Shown piece after piece: positions 56,675-64,000 of a stretch of 64,000 nt of DNA. Positions within the stretch are counted from its first letter, which is position 1. Each line of letters opens with the position of its first letter. A program made the translations under genes and the position numbers. Where the stretch lies: the NCBI RefSeq assembly GCF_000176855.2, contig NC_015138.1, forward strand, positions 5,394,001 to 5,458,000, read 5' to 3'. The stretch is from Paracidovorax avenae ATCC 19860 (lineage in GTDB: Bacteria; Pseudomonadota; Gammaproteobacteria; Burkholderiales; Burkholderiaceae_C). The notes beneath the pieces are model-generated. The model ran no database searches and was not told where the DNA came from. It worked only from the letters and a program-made list of their open reading frames with translations.

Positions 56675-57898
56675 GTGTCAGAGCCGCCCCTGTCCCAGGT
56701 GCCAGCCAGGCCGCCGTACCCCGGCGGTGCTCCCCTGGGCTCGCGCCTGCTGGACGCCCTGCTCACCACCGAGCCGCGCCAGCGCATCCGGCTTGCCATG
56801 GCCGGGCTGGCCGCGCTGCTGATGGCCTGCTGCATCACGGCGATGCACATCGCGGTGGGCGCGGGGCTGGCGCAGCCGGGGCCGGTCCGGATCTGGACGG
56901 CCCTGTCGGCCGGCGGACTGCTGGTGGTGTATGCCCTGATCCGCAGCGGCATCTCGCAGCGCTGGTCGGACCCGTCCTTGACGCTGCCGCAGATCGTCTA
57001 TGCCATCGCCTGCAATGCCGCGGCCTACGCCATCGGCGGCCAGGCCCGCGGCATCGCCCTGCCGATCCTGGCGGTGATCCTGATGTTCGGCATGTTCGGG
57101 CTGTCCACGCGCCAGATGTTCGGCGTGATGCTCTACGCCATGGCCGCGTTCGGCCTGGCTACGGTGTCGGTGGAGCTGCGCGACGAACCGGGACACTCCT
57201 CCGGCCTGTCGGTGGCCTACGGCATCATGACGGCCGTGGTGCTGCTGGGCAGCACCTTCCTCACCACGCGCCTGCAGGCCACGCGCGAGGACCTGCGCCG
57301 CCAGAAGCACGACCTGGCACGCGCGCTGGAGCACATCCGTGAACTGGCCACGCACGACGAACTCACCGGGCTGCTCAACCGCCGCCACATGCTGGAGCTG
57401 ATGCGGCTGGAGCAGCGGCGCGTGTCCCGGTCGGACTTCCCGCTGGTGATCGCGCTGCTGGACGTGGACCATTTCAAGGCGGTCAACGACACCCATGGCC
57501 ACGCCGCGGGCGACCGCGTGCTGCAGGCATTCGCCCAGGCAGTTCGCCGCTGCGTACGCGACGGGGATGTGATTTCCCGGTGGGGCGGCGAGGAATTCGT
57601 GCTCATGCTCTGCAACACGCCGCCCGAGGCCGCCCGCGCGCTGCTGGAGCGGGTGCGGGAGGCCGTGGCGGCACTCTCGGTGCCGGCGGACCGCGGCGAC
57701 GGAGCCGGAGCCAGCGCCGGACATCTGCGCATCACCGTGTCCATCGGGTTCGCGCTGCACCGCCCCCGGCACCCCATCGAGGAAACGCTGGAGCGCGCCG
57801 ACCGGGCGCTCTATGCTGCCAAGCTGGGCGGCCGCAACCGGACCGTGGAAGAAGCGCTTGACCCTGACACCATGGAAGCCTGCAAGATCCGGCCATGA
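56675..57898 (+). CDS. Membrane diguanylate cyclase (GGDEF)
   Basis: This 407-residue protein has about six membrane helices in its first 200 residues (a 6TM sensor of the MASE-like type), a short coiled coil, and a GGDEF domain. The active site is GGEEF (304-308) with an RDGD inhibitory site just upstream and LLDVDHFKAVNDTHGH for metal/GTP binding. The GTG at 56675 is supported by AAGGAG eight bases upstream. Its stop overlaps the ATG of the MFS gene, so the two are cotranslated. It is the third cyclase of the window and resembles the others only in the catalytic domain. Confidence 0.9.
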   Translation: MSEPPLSQVPARPPYPGGAPLGSRLLDALLTTEPRQRIRLAMAGLAALLMACCITAMHIAVGAGLAQPGPVRIWTALSAGGLLVVYALIRSGISQRWSDPSLTLPQIVYAIACNAAAYAIGGQARGIALPILAVILMFGMFGLSTRQMFGVMLYAMAAFGLATVSVELRDEPGHSSGLSVAYGIMTAVVLLGSTFLTTRLQATREDLRRQKHDLARALEHIRELATHDELTGLLNRRHMLELMRLEQRRVSRSDFPLVIALLDVDHFKAVNDTHGHAAGDRVLQAFAQAVRRCVRDGDVISRWGGEEFVLMLCNTPPEAARALLERVREAVAALSVPADRGDGAGASAGHLRITVSIGFALHRPRHPIEETLERADRALYAAKLGGRNRTVEEALDPDTMEACKIRP

Positions 57899-59082
57899 CC
57901 TCCTCCCACCGCCGCCCGCTGGGCCTGCTCGCCCTCTGCCAGGGGCTGTTCCTCACCAACAACGTCGTCTTCATCGCCATCAACGGGCTGGTGGGCCTGC
58001 AGCTCGCGCCGCGCGGCTGGATGGCCACCCTGCCGGTGATGGGCTACGTGGTGGGCGGAGCGCTGTCCACCGGTCCCGTGGCCCGGGCCCAGAGGCGCTG
58101 GGGGCGGCAGGCCTCCTTCCAGATCGGGCTGGCAGTGGCGGCGGCGTCGGCCTTGCTCTGCGCGCTGGCCGTGTGGATGCACGCGTTCTGGCTGCTGTGC
58201 GCCGCCACGCTGGCAGCGGGCTACTACAGTGCCAACGGCCAGCTCTACCGCTTCGCCGCGGCCGAGATCGCGCCCGCGCCGCAGCGGGACACGGCCATGT
58301 CGCTGGTGATGGCCGGCGGCCTGCTGGGCGCGGTGGCCGGCCCCAACCTGGCCAACCACACGCGCGACCTGTTCTCCGTTCCCTTCACCGGGGCCTACCT
58401 GGCACTGTTCGTGGTGGCCCTGGTATCCATGGCCTGCATGGCATGCATCCGCTTTCCGGCCGTTCCACCGGCGCCAGCGGCCGGCGCCGCCACGGGCCGC
58501 CCGGTGGCGCAACTGCTGCGCGATCCGGTATTCGCGGTCGCGCTGCTGGGGGCAGCGCTGGGCTACGGGGTGATGAACCTGCTGATGGCGGCCACGCCGC
58601 TGGCCATGCAGGTGTGCGGGCACGCCTTCGGCGACGCGGCCTTCGTGCTCGAATGGCATGTGATCGGCATGTTCGCGCCGGGCTTCTTCACGGGCCACCT
58701 GATCCGGCGCTTCGGCGTGCTGCACGTCATGGCGGCCGGCGTGGCGCTCAACGCCGCCTGCGTGGCGATCGCGCTCTCCGGCGTGGAGCTCGGGCATTTC
58801 TTGGCCGCGCTCTTCCTGCTGGGCGTGGGTTGGAACTTCCTCTTCACGGGCAGCACCGCCCTGGCGATGCGCGCCTACCGGCCCGAAGAGAAGGACCGGG
58901 CCCAGGCCGCGATCAATTTCGGCGTCTTCGCCACCATGGCGCTCACATCCTTCGCATCCGGCGCACTGGTCACCACCCAGGGCTGGACACTGCTGAACTA
59001 CGGCTCCCTTCTGCCCATCGGGCTCACCGGCGCGGGGCTCGCATGGCTGGCGCTGCGGCACCGGCCCCGGCAGGCCGCATGA
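57895..59082 (+). CDS. MFS transporter
   Basis: This 395-residue inner-membrane protein has about 12 hydrophobic segments, from LGLLALCQGLFLTNNVVFIAINGLVGL to LLNYGSLLPIGLTGAGLAWLAL. The inter-helix loop ARAQRRWGRQ is a degenerate MFS motif A. The family resembles small proton-coupled exporters annotated only as MFS. The substrate is unknown. It overlaps the cyclase before it and the small secreted protein after it by four bases each, forming a three-gene unit. Confidence 0.86.
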   Translation: MTSSHRRPLGLLALCQGLFLTNNVVFIAINGLVGLQLAPRGWMATLPVMGYVVGGALSTGPVARAQRRWGRQASFQIGLAVAAASALLCALAVWMHAFWLLCAATLAAGYYSANGQLYRFAAAEIAPAPQRDTAMSLVMAGGLLGAVAGPNLANHTRDLFSVPFTGAYLALFVVALVSMACMACIRFPAVPPAPAAGAATGRPVAQLLRDPVFAVALLGAALGYGVMNLLMAATPLAMQVCGHAFGDAAFVLEWHVIGMFAPGFFTGHLIRRFGVLHVMAAGVALNAACVAIALSGVELGHFLAALFLLGVGWNFLFTGSTALAMRAYRPEEKDRAQAAINFGVFATMALTSFASGALVTTQGWTLLNYGSLLPIGLTGAGLAWLALRHRPRQAA

Positions 59083-59654
59083 AGGCGGCCGCAGGAAAGA
59101 CCAAACGCCGCGCGGTCATGGCACTGGCGGTCTGCGTGGCCGGCGGGGCCCTTCCCGCCCTGGCACGCCCGCCCACGGCAATGCCATCCGCAGGCGCGGA
59201 CCCCGCGTTCTCCACCCCGGACCGGCGGCAGCTCCCGGGAGTCGCCGTGCTGCAGTCCTTCCTCGCCACCCTGGGGCGGCCACAGGGCACGCAGCGCTTC
59301 TGCTTCGTGGTCGAGCGCCTGCCCGCCGACCCGGCCACGCCGGAGCGGCAACAGCTGCTGCGCATGGTGTGGACCACGGGATCGCGCCTCTACACCCTGC
59401 CGTGGCCGTCCCGCATCGGAGACCGGGACGAGAACCCCCTCTTCGCGGGGCAGGCCCTGGCCTGGATGCGCTCCGCGGATCTCAAGGACGGCGTCGTGGA
59501 CACCGATGCCGAGCTGTTCGGCAGCAGCTTCCTGGTCACCCGCACCTGGGCGAACCGCATCACCCGGCAGTGCCGGCGCACCGGCGTGCAGGTATGGATC
59601 GTGCCGGACCGGCGGCCGGCCCTCAGCCTTCCGCGCCCGGCTCCGGCAGGCTGA
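59079..59654 (+). CDS. Small secreted protein of unknown family
   Basis: This 191-residue protein has an N-terminal signal peptide (RRAVMALAVCVAGGALPALA) and a mature region with two cysteines (TQRFCFVVERLP, TRQCRRTG). The segments QLLRMVWTTGSRLYTLPWPSRIGDRDENPLF and LFGSSFLVTRTWANRIT are not recognised. It starts within the MFS stop (ATGA), so it is part of the same operon. Its 3' end overlaps the convergent M20 peptidase gene by 32 bases. Confidence 0.6.
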   Translation: MKAAAGKTKRRAVMALAVCVAGGALPALARPPTAMPSAGADPAFSTPDRRQLPGVAVLQSFLATLGRPQGTQRFCFVVERLPADPATPERQQLLRMVWTTGSRLYTLPWPSRIGDRDENPLFAGQALAWMRSADLKDGVVDTDAELFGSSFLVTRTWANRITRQCRRTGVQVWIVPDRRPALSLPRPAPAG

Positions 59655-61101
59655 CCACCACCTGCGCCACGGCGGCCGTGAGCTTCTTGGCGTAGGGCAC
59701 GTGGAGGAACTCGTTCGGGCCGTGCGCATTGCTCTTGGGCCCGAGCACCCCGCAGACCATCATCTGCGCCGTGGGAAAGCCCTGGCTCAGCATGTTCATG
59801 AGCGGAATGGTCCCGCCCTGGCCGATGTAGCCGCAGGGCGCGCCGAAATGCGCCTGGCTCGCGGCGTTCAGCGCCTTCTCGAACCACGGCGTGATGGCCG
59901 GCGCGTTCCATCCACTGGCCGCGCTGCCGGGCTCGAAGGTCACGCGGGCCTGGTAGGGCGCGTTGTCCTCCAGCAGGGCCTTGAGCTTCTGCACGCTTTC
60001 GGCGGCATCCACCACGGGCGGCAGGCGCAGGCTGAGCTTGAAGGCGGTGTAGGGGCGCAGCACGTTGCCCGCGTCCTGCAGCGCAGGCAGCCCTTCCGCG
60101 CCGGTGACGCTGAGCGTGGGCGTCCAGGTGCGGTTGATGAGCGCCTGCACCGGGTCGGTGGTGGTCGGCAGCGCGAACGTGGTCGAGCCGCCGCAGTCGT
60201 AGTGCGCCCAGGGGAAACGCTTCGTCACCTCGTCGCCCAGGATCGCGGCCGTGGCGCGCGCCTGCGCGAGGCGGTCGGGCGGCACCTCGCAATGGAAGCT
60301 GGCGGGCAGCAGGCGGCCGGTGGCACTGTCCTCCAGCCGGTCGAGCACCTGCCGCATGATGCGGAACGACGAGGGCACCAGGCCCGACGCATCGCCTGAA
60401 TGCACGCCCTCGGTCAGGATCTGCACCTTGAGCGTGCCGCTCACCATGCCGCGCAGGCTGGTGGTGAGCCAGAGCTGGTCGTAGTTGCCTGCGCCGGAGT
60501 CCAGGCAGATCACGAGCGTGACGTCGCCCAGGCGCGGGCGCAGCAGGTCGATGTAGGGCAGCAGGTCGCGCGAGCCGCTTTCCTCGCAGGTCTCGATCAG
60601 CCCCACGATGCACGGGTGCGGAACGCCCTGGCGCTGGATTTCCTGCACGGCGGCGATGCTGGCATAGACGGCATAGCCGTCGTCCGCGCCGCCACGGCCG
60701 TAGAGCTTTCCGTCCTCGTACTTCGGGGACCATGGTCCCAGGTCCTTGCGCCAGCCATCGAACTCGGGCTGCTTGTCGAGGTGGCCGTACATCAGCACCG
60801 TCTGCTGCGAAGCCGGCCGCGTCGCCTCCACCTCGAAGAACAGCACCGGCGTGCGGCCCGGCATGCGCAGGATCTCCAGGCGCAGCCCCGGGACTTTCTG
60901 GGCCTCCACCCAATCGGCAGCATTGCGCAGCACGCGGTCGAGCAGGCCCTGCTGCTCCCAGTCGGGCGCGAAGCCGGGCGATTTGGCGGGAATGGCGATG
61001 TATTCGGTCAGCTGCTTCAGGATATCGCCGTCCCAGCGCTCGCTGAGCTGGGACAGGGCCTGGTCGGGCTGGAAGGCGGTGGCGGGTACACGGGCGTTCA
61101 T
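59623..61101 (-). CDS. M20 family metallopeptidase
   Basis: This 492-residue zinc peptidase of the M20/M25/M40 type is related to carnosinase-like and acetylornithine deacetylase-like enzymes. Motifs in order: VLMYGHLDKQPE (first metal ligand and catalytic Asp), LYGRGGADDGYAVYA, ETCEESGSRDL (catalytic Glu pair), LDSGAGNYD, GVHSGDASG and HGPNEFLHVPYAKK near the end. It probably hydrolyses dipeptides or acylated amino acids in the cytoplasm. It is separate from the ethanolamine genes, although it lies just downstream of their regulator. Confidence 0.9.
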   Translation of the reverse strand: MNARVPATAFQPDQALSQLSERWDGDILKQLTEYIAIPAKSPGFAPDWEQQGLLDRVLRNAADWVEAQKVPGLRLEILRMPGRTPVLFFEVEATRPASQQTVLMYGHLDKQPEFDGWRKDLGPWSPKYEDGKLYGRGGADDGYAVYASIAAVQEIQRQGVPHPCIVGLIETCEESGSRDLLPYIDLLRPRLGDVTLVICLDSGAGNYDQLWLTTSLRGMVSGTLKVQILTEGVHSGDASGLVPSSFRIMRQVLDRLEDSATGRLLPASFHCEVPPDRLAQARATAAILGDEVTKRFPWAHYDCGGSTTFALPTTTDPVQALINRTWTPTLSVTGAEGLPALQDAGNVLRPYTAFKLSLRLPPVVDAAESVQKLKALLEDNAPYQARVTFEPGSAASGWNAPAITPWFEKALNAASQAHFGAPCGYIGQGGTIPLMNMLSQGFPTAQMMVCGVLGPKSNAHGPNEFLHVPYAKKLTAAVAQVVVSLPEPGAEG

Positions 61102-61149
61102 GGGGCTCTCCTGCTGCGCGGAACGTGCCGCGACGAGCCGATGATTGTG

Positions 61150-62022
61150 CTACAGGGCCTGCAGGGCCGGCCGGCGCAGGGTCTGCGAAGGCGCCTCCCC
61201 GAAGAGGGTCTTGTAGTCCTGGGAGAAATGGCCCATGTGGAAGAACCCCCAGCGCTCGGCGATCTCCTGCACCGTCTCGCCCGGCGCGGCCGTGCGCAGC
61301 GCGCGGCGGCAGGCATTCAGGCGCACCGCCTTCAGGAACTCGGCGGGCGACTGGCCCAGCACGGCATGGAAGTGGTTCTGCAGCGTGCGCCGGGTCACGT
61401 GCAGGTGCCGGCACAGGGCGTCCACGTCCCGGGCGTCGCCGCAGCACGGCTGGCCGGCCCACGCACGCGCCGCCATCACCAGCGCGAAGCGGCGCTGGGC
61501 GGCGCCTTGCGAAGGCGCCGCGGCGGGCGCTGCTGCGGCGGGATCGCCGCACAACTGGCGCAGCAGCCGCCGCGCCAGCGCCTGCTGCCGGCCGGTGCCC
61601 GCAGGCTCCCGGGCCGCCTCGCCGATGCGCAGCAGCGATTCGATGGTGGCGCACAGCGCGGCATGCGCTGCAGCGTCCACGGGCACCGCGTGCGCCGGGC
61701 CGGACAACAGGATGGCCGCGCCGTGCAGGCCCATGGCATCGGCCTCGGCACGCAGCCATTCCTGGTCCATGACCACGCCGTAGATGCCGAAGTCTTCCGG
61801 CGTGCGCAGCGTGAAGCCGTCGCTGGCGCGGGCGCGCAGCACGAAGCGCTGTGCATCGGTGCGCCGCTCGCCGCCGCAGAAGTGCAGGGGCCGCGCGCAC
61901 CGGGCGTTGGGCACTCCGAACCACACCGAGCCCTGCCAGGGCGCGCACTGCTGGCTGGTGGGCGGGGAGGTGTACTCGTGGAAGACCTGCAGCCGCGGGC
62001 CGCCCATCCACAGCTCACGCAC
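61150..62022 (-). CDS. AraC family regulator, EutR-like, with questionable N-terminus
   Basis: The 290-residue reading frame ends in an AraC helix-turn-helix pair (VDALCRHLHVTRRTLQNHFHAVLGQSPAEFLKAVRLNACRRAL; IAERWGFFHMGHFSQDYKTLFGEAPSQTL). Its N-terminal domain (LQVFHEYTSPP, APWQGSVWFGVPN) matches EutR, the ethanolamine regulator. EutR proteins extend about 50 residues further upstream than the GTG at 62022 allows. The expected extension (NARTLHDMAAALSSRTALVP) is present in another frame, so a one-base indel near 62035-62050 may separate it. It is divergent from eat-eutB, which it presumably activates with ethanolamine and perhaps cobalamin. Confidence 0.8.
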   Translation of the reverse strand: MRELWMGGPRLQVFHEYTSPPTSQQCAPWQGSVWFGVPNARCARPLHFCGGERRTDAQRFVLRARASDGFTLRTPEDFGIYGVVMDQEWLRAEADAMGLHGAAILLSGPAHAVPVDAAAHAALCATIESLLRIGEAAREPAGTGRQQALARRLLRQLCGDPAAAAPAAAPSQGAAQRRFALVMAARAWAGQPCCGDARDVDALCRHLHVTRRTLQNHFHAVLGQSPAEFLKAVRLNACRRALRTAAPGETVQEIAERWGFFHMGHFSQDYKTLFGEAPSQTLRRPALQAL

Positions 62023-62170
62023 CCGGCCGGCGAAGCGGCCGCCCCCGTGGAAGGCACCAGGGCAGTGCGGGAGGAAAGCGCGGCAGCCATGTCGTGGAGC
62101 GTTCGGGCGTTGGAGTAGGGAATGTGATGCAAGAAAAGCGCCAGCCCCTGCGAGAAAACCCCGACACCGC

Positions 62171-62224
62171 TATCCCGGATCGGAAAAAAAAACCGGCACG
62201 GCCCGGTTTTTCCGAATCCGGATA
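62171..62224. promoter_or_regulatory. Long imperfect inverted repeat upstream of eat
   Basis: The arms 62171-62196 and 62203-62224 are near-complementary, from TATCC..CGGAT outside to CGGAAAAA..CCGG inside, around the six-base loop CACGGC. The structure lies in the divergent EutR-like/eat interval, 73 bases before the eat start. It is either a regulator target or a terminator/attenuator-like hairpin with A/T tracts inside the stem. Confidence 0.5.
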
Positions 62225-62296
62225 GACGCCGGCGGCCCGGAATGGGTGCAATGGCGGCACGTCGCCCATCGGCTTTCGAACGCAGCAAGGCACTCC

Positions 62297-63706
62297 ATGC
62301 ACACCTCCGCCCCCACCCCTTCCGATCCGGCCCACGCACCGCACCTGAAGAAGGTGCTGGGCACCTTCCAGCTCTGGGGCATCGCCGTCGGGCTGGTGAT
62401 CTCCGGCGAATACTTCGGCTGGAGCTACGGCTGGGCCAGCGCCGGCACGCTGGGCTTCCTGGCCGCCACCGTGCTGGTGGCCACCATGTACACCAGCTTC
62501 ATCTTCAGCTTCACCGAGCTGACCACGGCCATCCCGCACGCGGGCGGCCCCTTCGCCTATGCGCGCCGTGCCTTCGGGCCGGCGGGCGGCTTCGTGGCGG
62601 GCTACGCCACGCTGGTGGAATTCGTCTTCGCGCCGCCAGCCATCGCGCTGGCCATCGGCGCCTACCTGAACGTGCAGTTCCCGGCCATCAACCCCAAGAC
62701 CATCGCGCTGGGCGCCTATGCGGTCTTCATCGGCCTGAACTGGTTGGGCGTGGGCATCGCGGCCACGTTCGAGCTGATCGTCACGCTGCTGGCCATCTTC
62801 GAGTTGCTGGTGTTCATGGGCGTGGTCAGCCCCGGCTGGTCGTGGGCGAACTTCGCCCACCTGGGCTGGGCCGGCAGCGACACCTTCAGCAGCGCCACCG
62901 TGGCGGGCATCTTCGCATCCATCCCGTTCGCGATCTGGTTCTTCCTGGCGATCGAAGGCGCGGCCATGGCGGCCGAAGAGGCACGCGACCCGCAGCGCAC
63001 CATTCCGCGCGCCTACATCGCCGGCATCCTCACGCTGGTGGCGCTGGCCTTCGGCGTGATGGTCATGGCCGGCGGCGTGACCGACTGGCGCACGTTGGCC
63101 AACATCAACGACCCGCTACCCCAGGCCATGAAGGCGCTGCTGGGCGCCAACAGCGGCTGGCTGCACATGATGGTGTGGATCGGCCTCTTCGGGCTGGTGG
63201 CCTCGTTCCACGGGATCATCATGGGCTATTCGCGCCAGATCTTCGCGCTGGCCCGCGCCGGCTACCTGCCCCGCGCCTTCGCCCGGCTCAGCCCGCGCTT
63301 CAACACGCCGCACCGCGCCCTGCTGGCGGGCGGCGCCGTGGGGGTGGCCGCGATCTTCAGCGACGAATGGATCCAGTTCGGCGGCCAGACGCTCACGGCC
63401 AACATCGTGACCATGGCGGTCTTCGGCGCCATCGTGATGTACATCGTCTCCATGGCCGCGCTGCTGCGCCTGCGCCGCACCGAGCCCGGCATGCACCGCC
63501 CCTACCGGGCGCCGCTCTACCCCTTCTTTCCCATGCTGGCGCTGGCCCTGGGCGTGGTGTGCCTGATCGCCATGGTGTGGTTCAACACCGTGCTGGCAGG
63601 GGTGTTTCTTGCACTCATGGCCCTGTCGTGGTTGTATTACGCTGGCACTGCCAGCCGCCGCGCGCAGGCCACGCCCGACGCCCTGCTGGATGCCTCCTCA
63701 CGGTAA
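62297..63706 (+). CDS. eat: Ethanolamine permease
   Basis: This 469-residue APC-superfamily permease has about 12 membrane helices, beginning with LGTFQLWGIAVGLVISGEYFGWSYGW. The segments FTELTTAIPHAGGPFAYARRAFGP, AAEEARDPQRTIPRAYIAG and HGIIMGYSRQIFALARAGYLP are characteristic of the Eat family. It imports ethanolamine for use as a carbon and nitrogen source. It lies 16 bases before eutB and downstream of a divergent EutR-like regulator. This gives a minimal, microcompartment-independent ethanolamine pathway as in many pseudomonads and Burkholderiales. Confidence 0.92.
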   Translation: MHTSAPTPSDPAHAPHLKKVLGTFQLWGIAVGLVISGEYFGWSYGWASAGTLGFLAATVLVATMYTSFIFSFTELTTAIPHAGGPFAYARRAFGPAGGFVAGYATLVEFVFAPPAIALAIGAYLNVQFPAINPKTIALGAYAVFIGLNWLGVGIAATFELIVTLLAIFELLVFMGVVSPGWSWANFAHLGWAGSDTFSSATVAGIFASIPFAIWFFLAIEGAAMAAEEARDPQRTIPRAYIAGILTLVALAFGVMVMAGGVTDWRTLANINDPLPQAMKALLGANSGWLHMMVWIGLFGLVASFHGIIMGYSRQIFALARAGYLPRAFARLSPRFNTPHRALLAGGAVGVAAIFSDEWIQFGGQTLTANIVTMAVFGAIVMYIVSMAALLRLRRTEPGMHRPYRAPLYPFFPMLALALGVVCLIAMVWFNTVLAGVFLALMALSWLYYAGTASRRAQATPDALLDASSR

Positions 63707-63721
63707 CGAAGGGATTCCGCC

Positions 63722-64000
63722 ATGCGCTACCACGCGACCCTGGGCGGCCAGGGCCATGCCTTCGACGACCTCCGCCAGGTGATGGCCCACGCCAGCCCGG
63801 CGCGCTCGGGCGACTACCTGGCCGGCGTGGGCGCGGCCACCGCGCAGCAGCGCATGGCCGCGCGCCACGTGCTGGCCGACCTGCCGCTCGCCACCTTCCT
63901 GAACGAGGCCTTGGTGCCCTACGAGGACGATGCCATCACCCGCCTCGTCATCGACGGCCACGATGCCGCCGCCTTCGCGCCCATCCGCCATATGACGGTG
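63722..64000 (+). CDS. eutB: Ethanolamine ammonia-lyase large subunit, 5' part
   Basis: The first 93 codons of EutB are present and run off the window edge: a start of the form MRYHATLGGQGHAFDDLRQ, then SGDYLAGVGAATAQQRMAARHVLADLPL and FLNEALVPYEDDAITRLVID. EutB is the coenzyme-B12-dependent catalytic subunit that splits ethanolamine into acetaldehyde and ammonia. The small subunit eutC would be expected just beyond the window. The gene is not truncated by any visible event; only the window ends. Confidence 0.9.
   Translation, partial: MRYHATLGGQGHAFDDLRQVMAHASPARSGDYLAGVGAATAQQRMAARHVLADLPLATFLNEALVPYEDDAITRLVIDGHDAAAFAPIRHMTV

Overview
This is a chromosomal window from a high-GC betaproteobacterium, most likely an Acidovorax-like member of the Comamonadaceae. 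That placement is inferred from three things: dense GC-rich coding; the lptD-surA-rsmA block with a divergent amgK; and two dispersed GC-rich repeats (10955-11032, 43426-43560) of a kind I associate with that family. Most of the window is ordinary chromosome, with several accessory loci set into it. I saw no tRNA, rRNA, CRISPR array, transposase or prophage.

Layout. 0.1-8.6 kb: a diguanylate cyclase, a riboflavin synthase, a hybrid histidine kinase, a secreted esterase/phytase-like protein, a DUF2127 membrane protein, and a PadR regulator with a siderophore-interacting reductase (NfeR/NfeF-like). 8.7-20.7 kb: a lipoprotein FAD oxidoreductase and a membrane spermidine synthase; a frameshifted panE; a TonB siderophore receptor; a lipoprotein plus TonB-C protein; then SPFH-DUF4178-DUF350. 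The oxidoreductase, synthase and SPFH set look like two halves of one polyamine/membrane-stress module. 20.7-23.0 kb: a miniature flagellar rod-like protein and a small accessory patch with a DUF6402-like gene. 23.2-27.9 kb: LysR, an omega-aminotransferase, a DJ-1/PfpI protein and MmsA, which fit beta-alanine/omega-amino-acid catabolism. 28-38.3 kb: an OmpA-like lipoprotein, a MASE2 diguanylate cyclase, and a FadR-type regulator divergent from a branched-chain-type ABC transporter operon that ends in an M20 amidohydrolase and an MlrC-like M81 protein.

38.3-43.6 kb: two putative antibacterial toxin/protector pairs flank maeB. One is a cysteine amidase-like protein with a periplasmic partner. 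The other is a secreted barnase with a barstar. 43.6-50.3 kb: rsmA, surA and lptD, then amgK and rsmE, which are envelope and ribosome maintenance genes. 50.3-56.6 kb: the most interesting locus, a four-gene SMC/MukBEF-like cassette (jetA-jetB-jetC-jetD) of the Wadjet plasmid-defence class, whose first gene overlaps the rsmE stop codon. 56.7-64 kb: a third diguanylate cyclase, an MFS transporter, a small secreted protein, an M20 peptidase, and the start of an ethanolamine locus (EutR-like AraC, eat, eutB cut by the window edge).

How the parts work together. Three diguanylate cyclases, all with a GGEEF active site and an RxxD inhibitory site, point to strong c-di-GMP control. The PadR/SIP pair and the TonB receptor with a Fur-like site serve iron uptake. 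The Wadjet-like cassette, the barnase/barstar pair, the amidase pair and the DUF6402 patch are a scattered set of conflict genes within a metabolic and housekeeping background.
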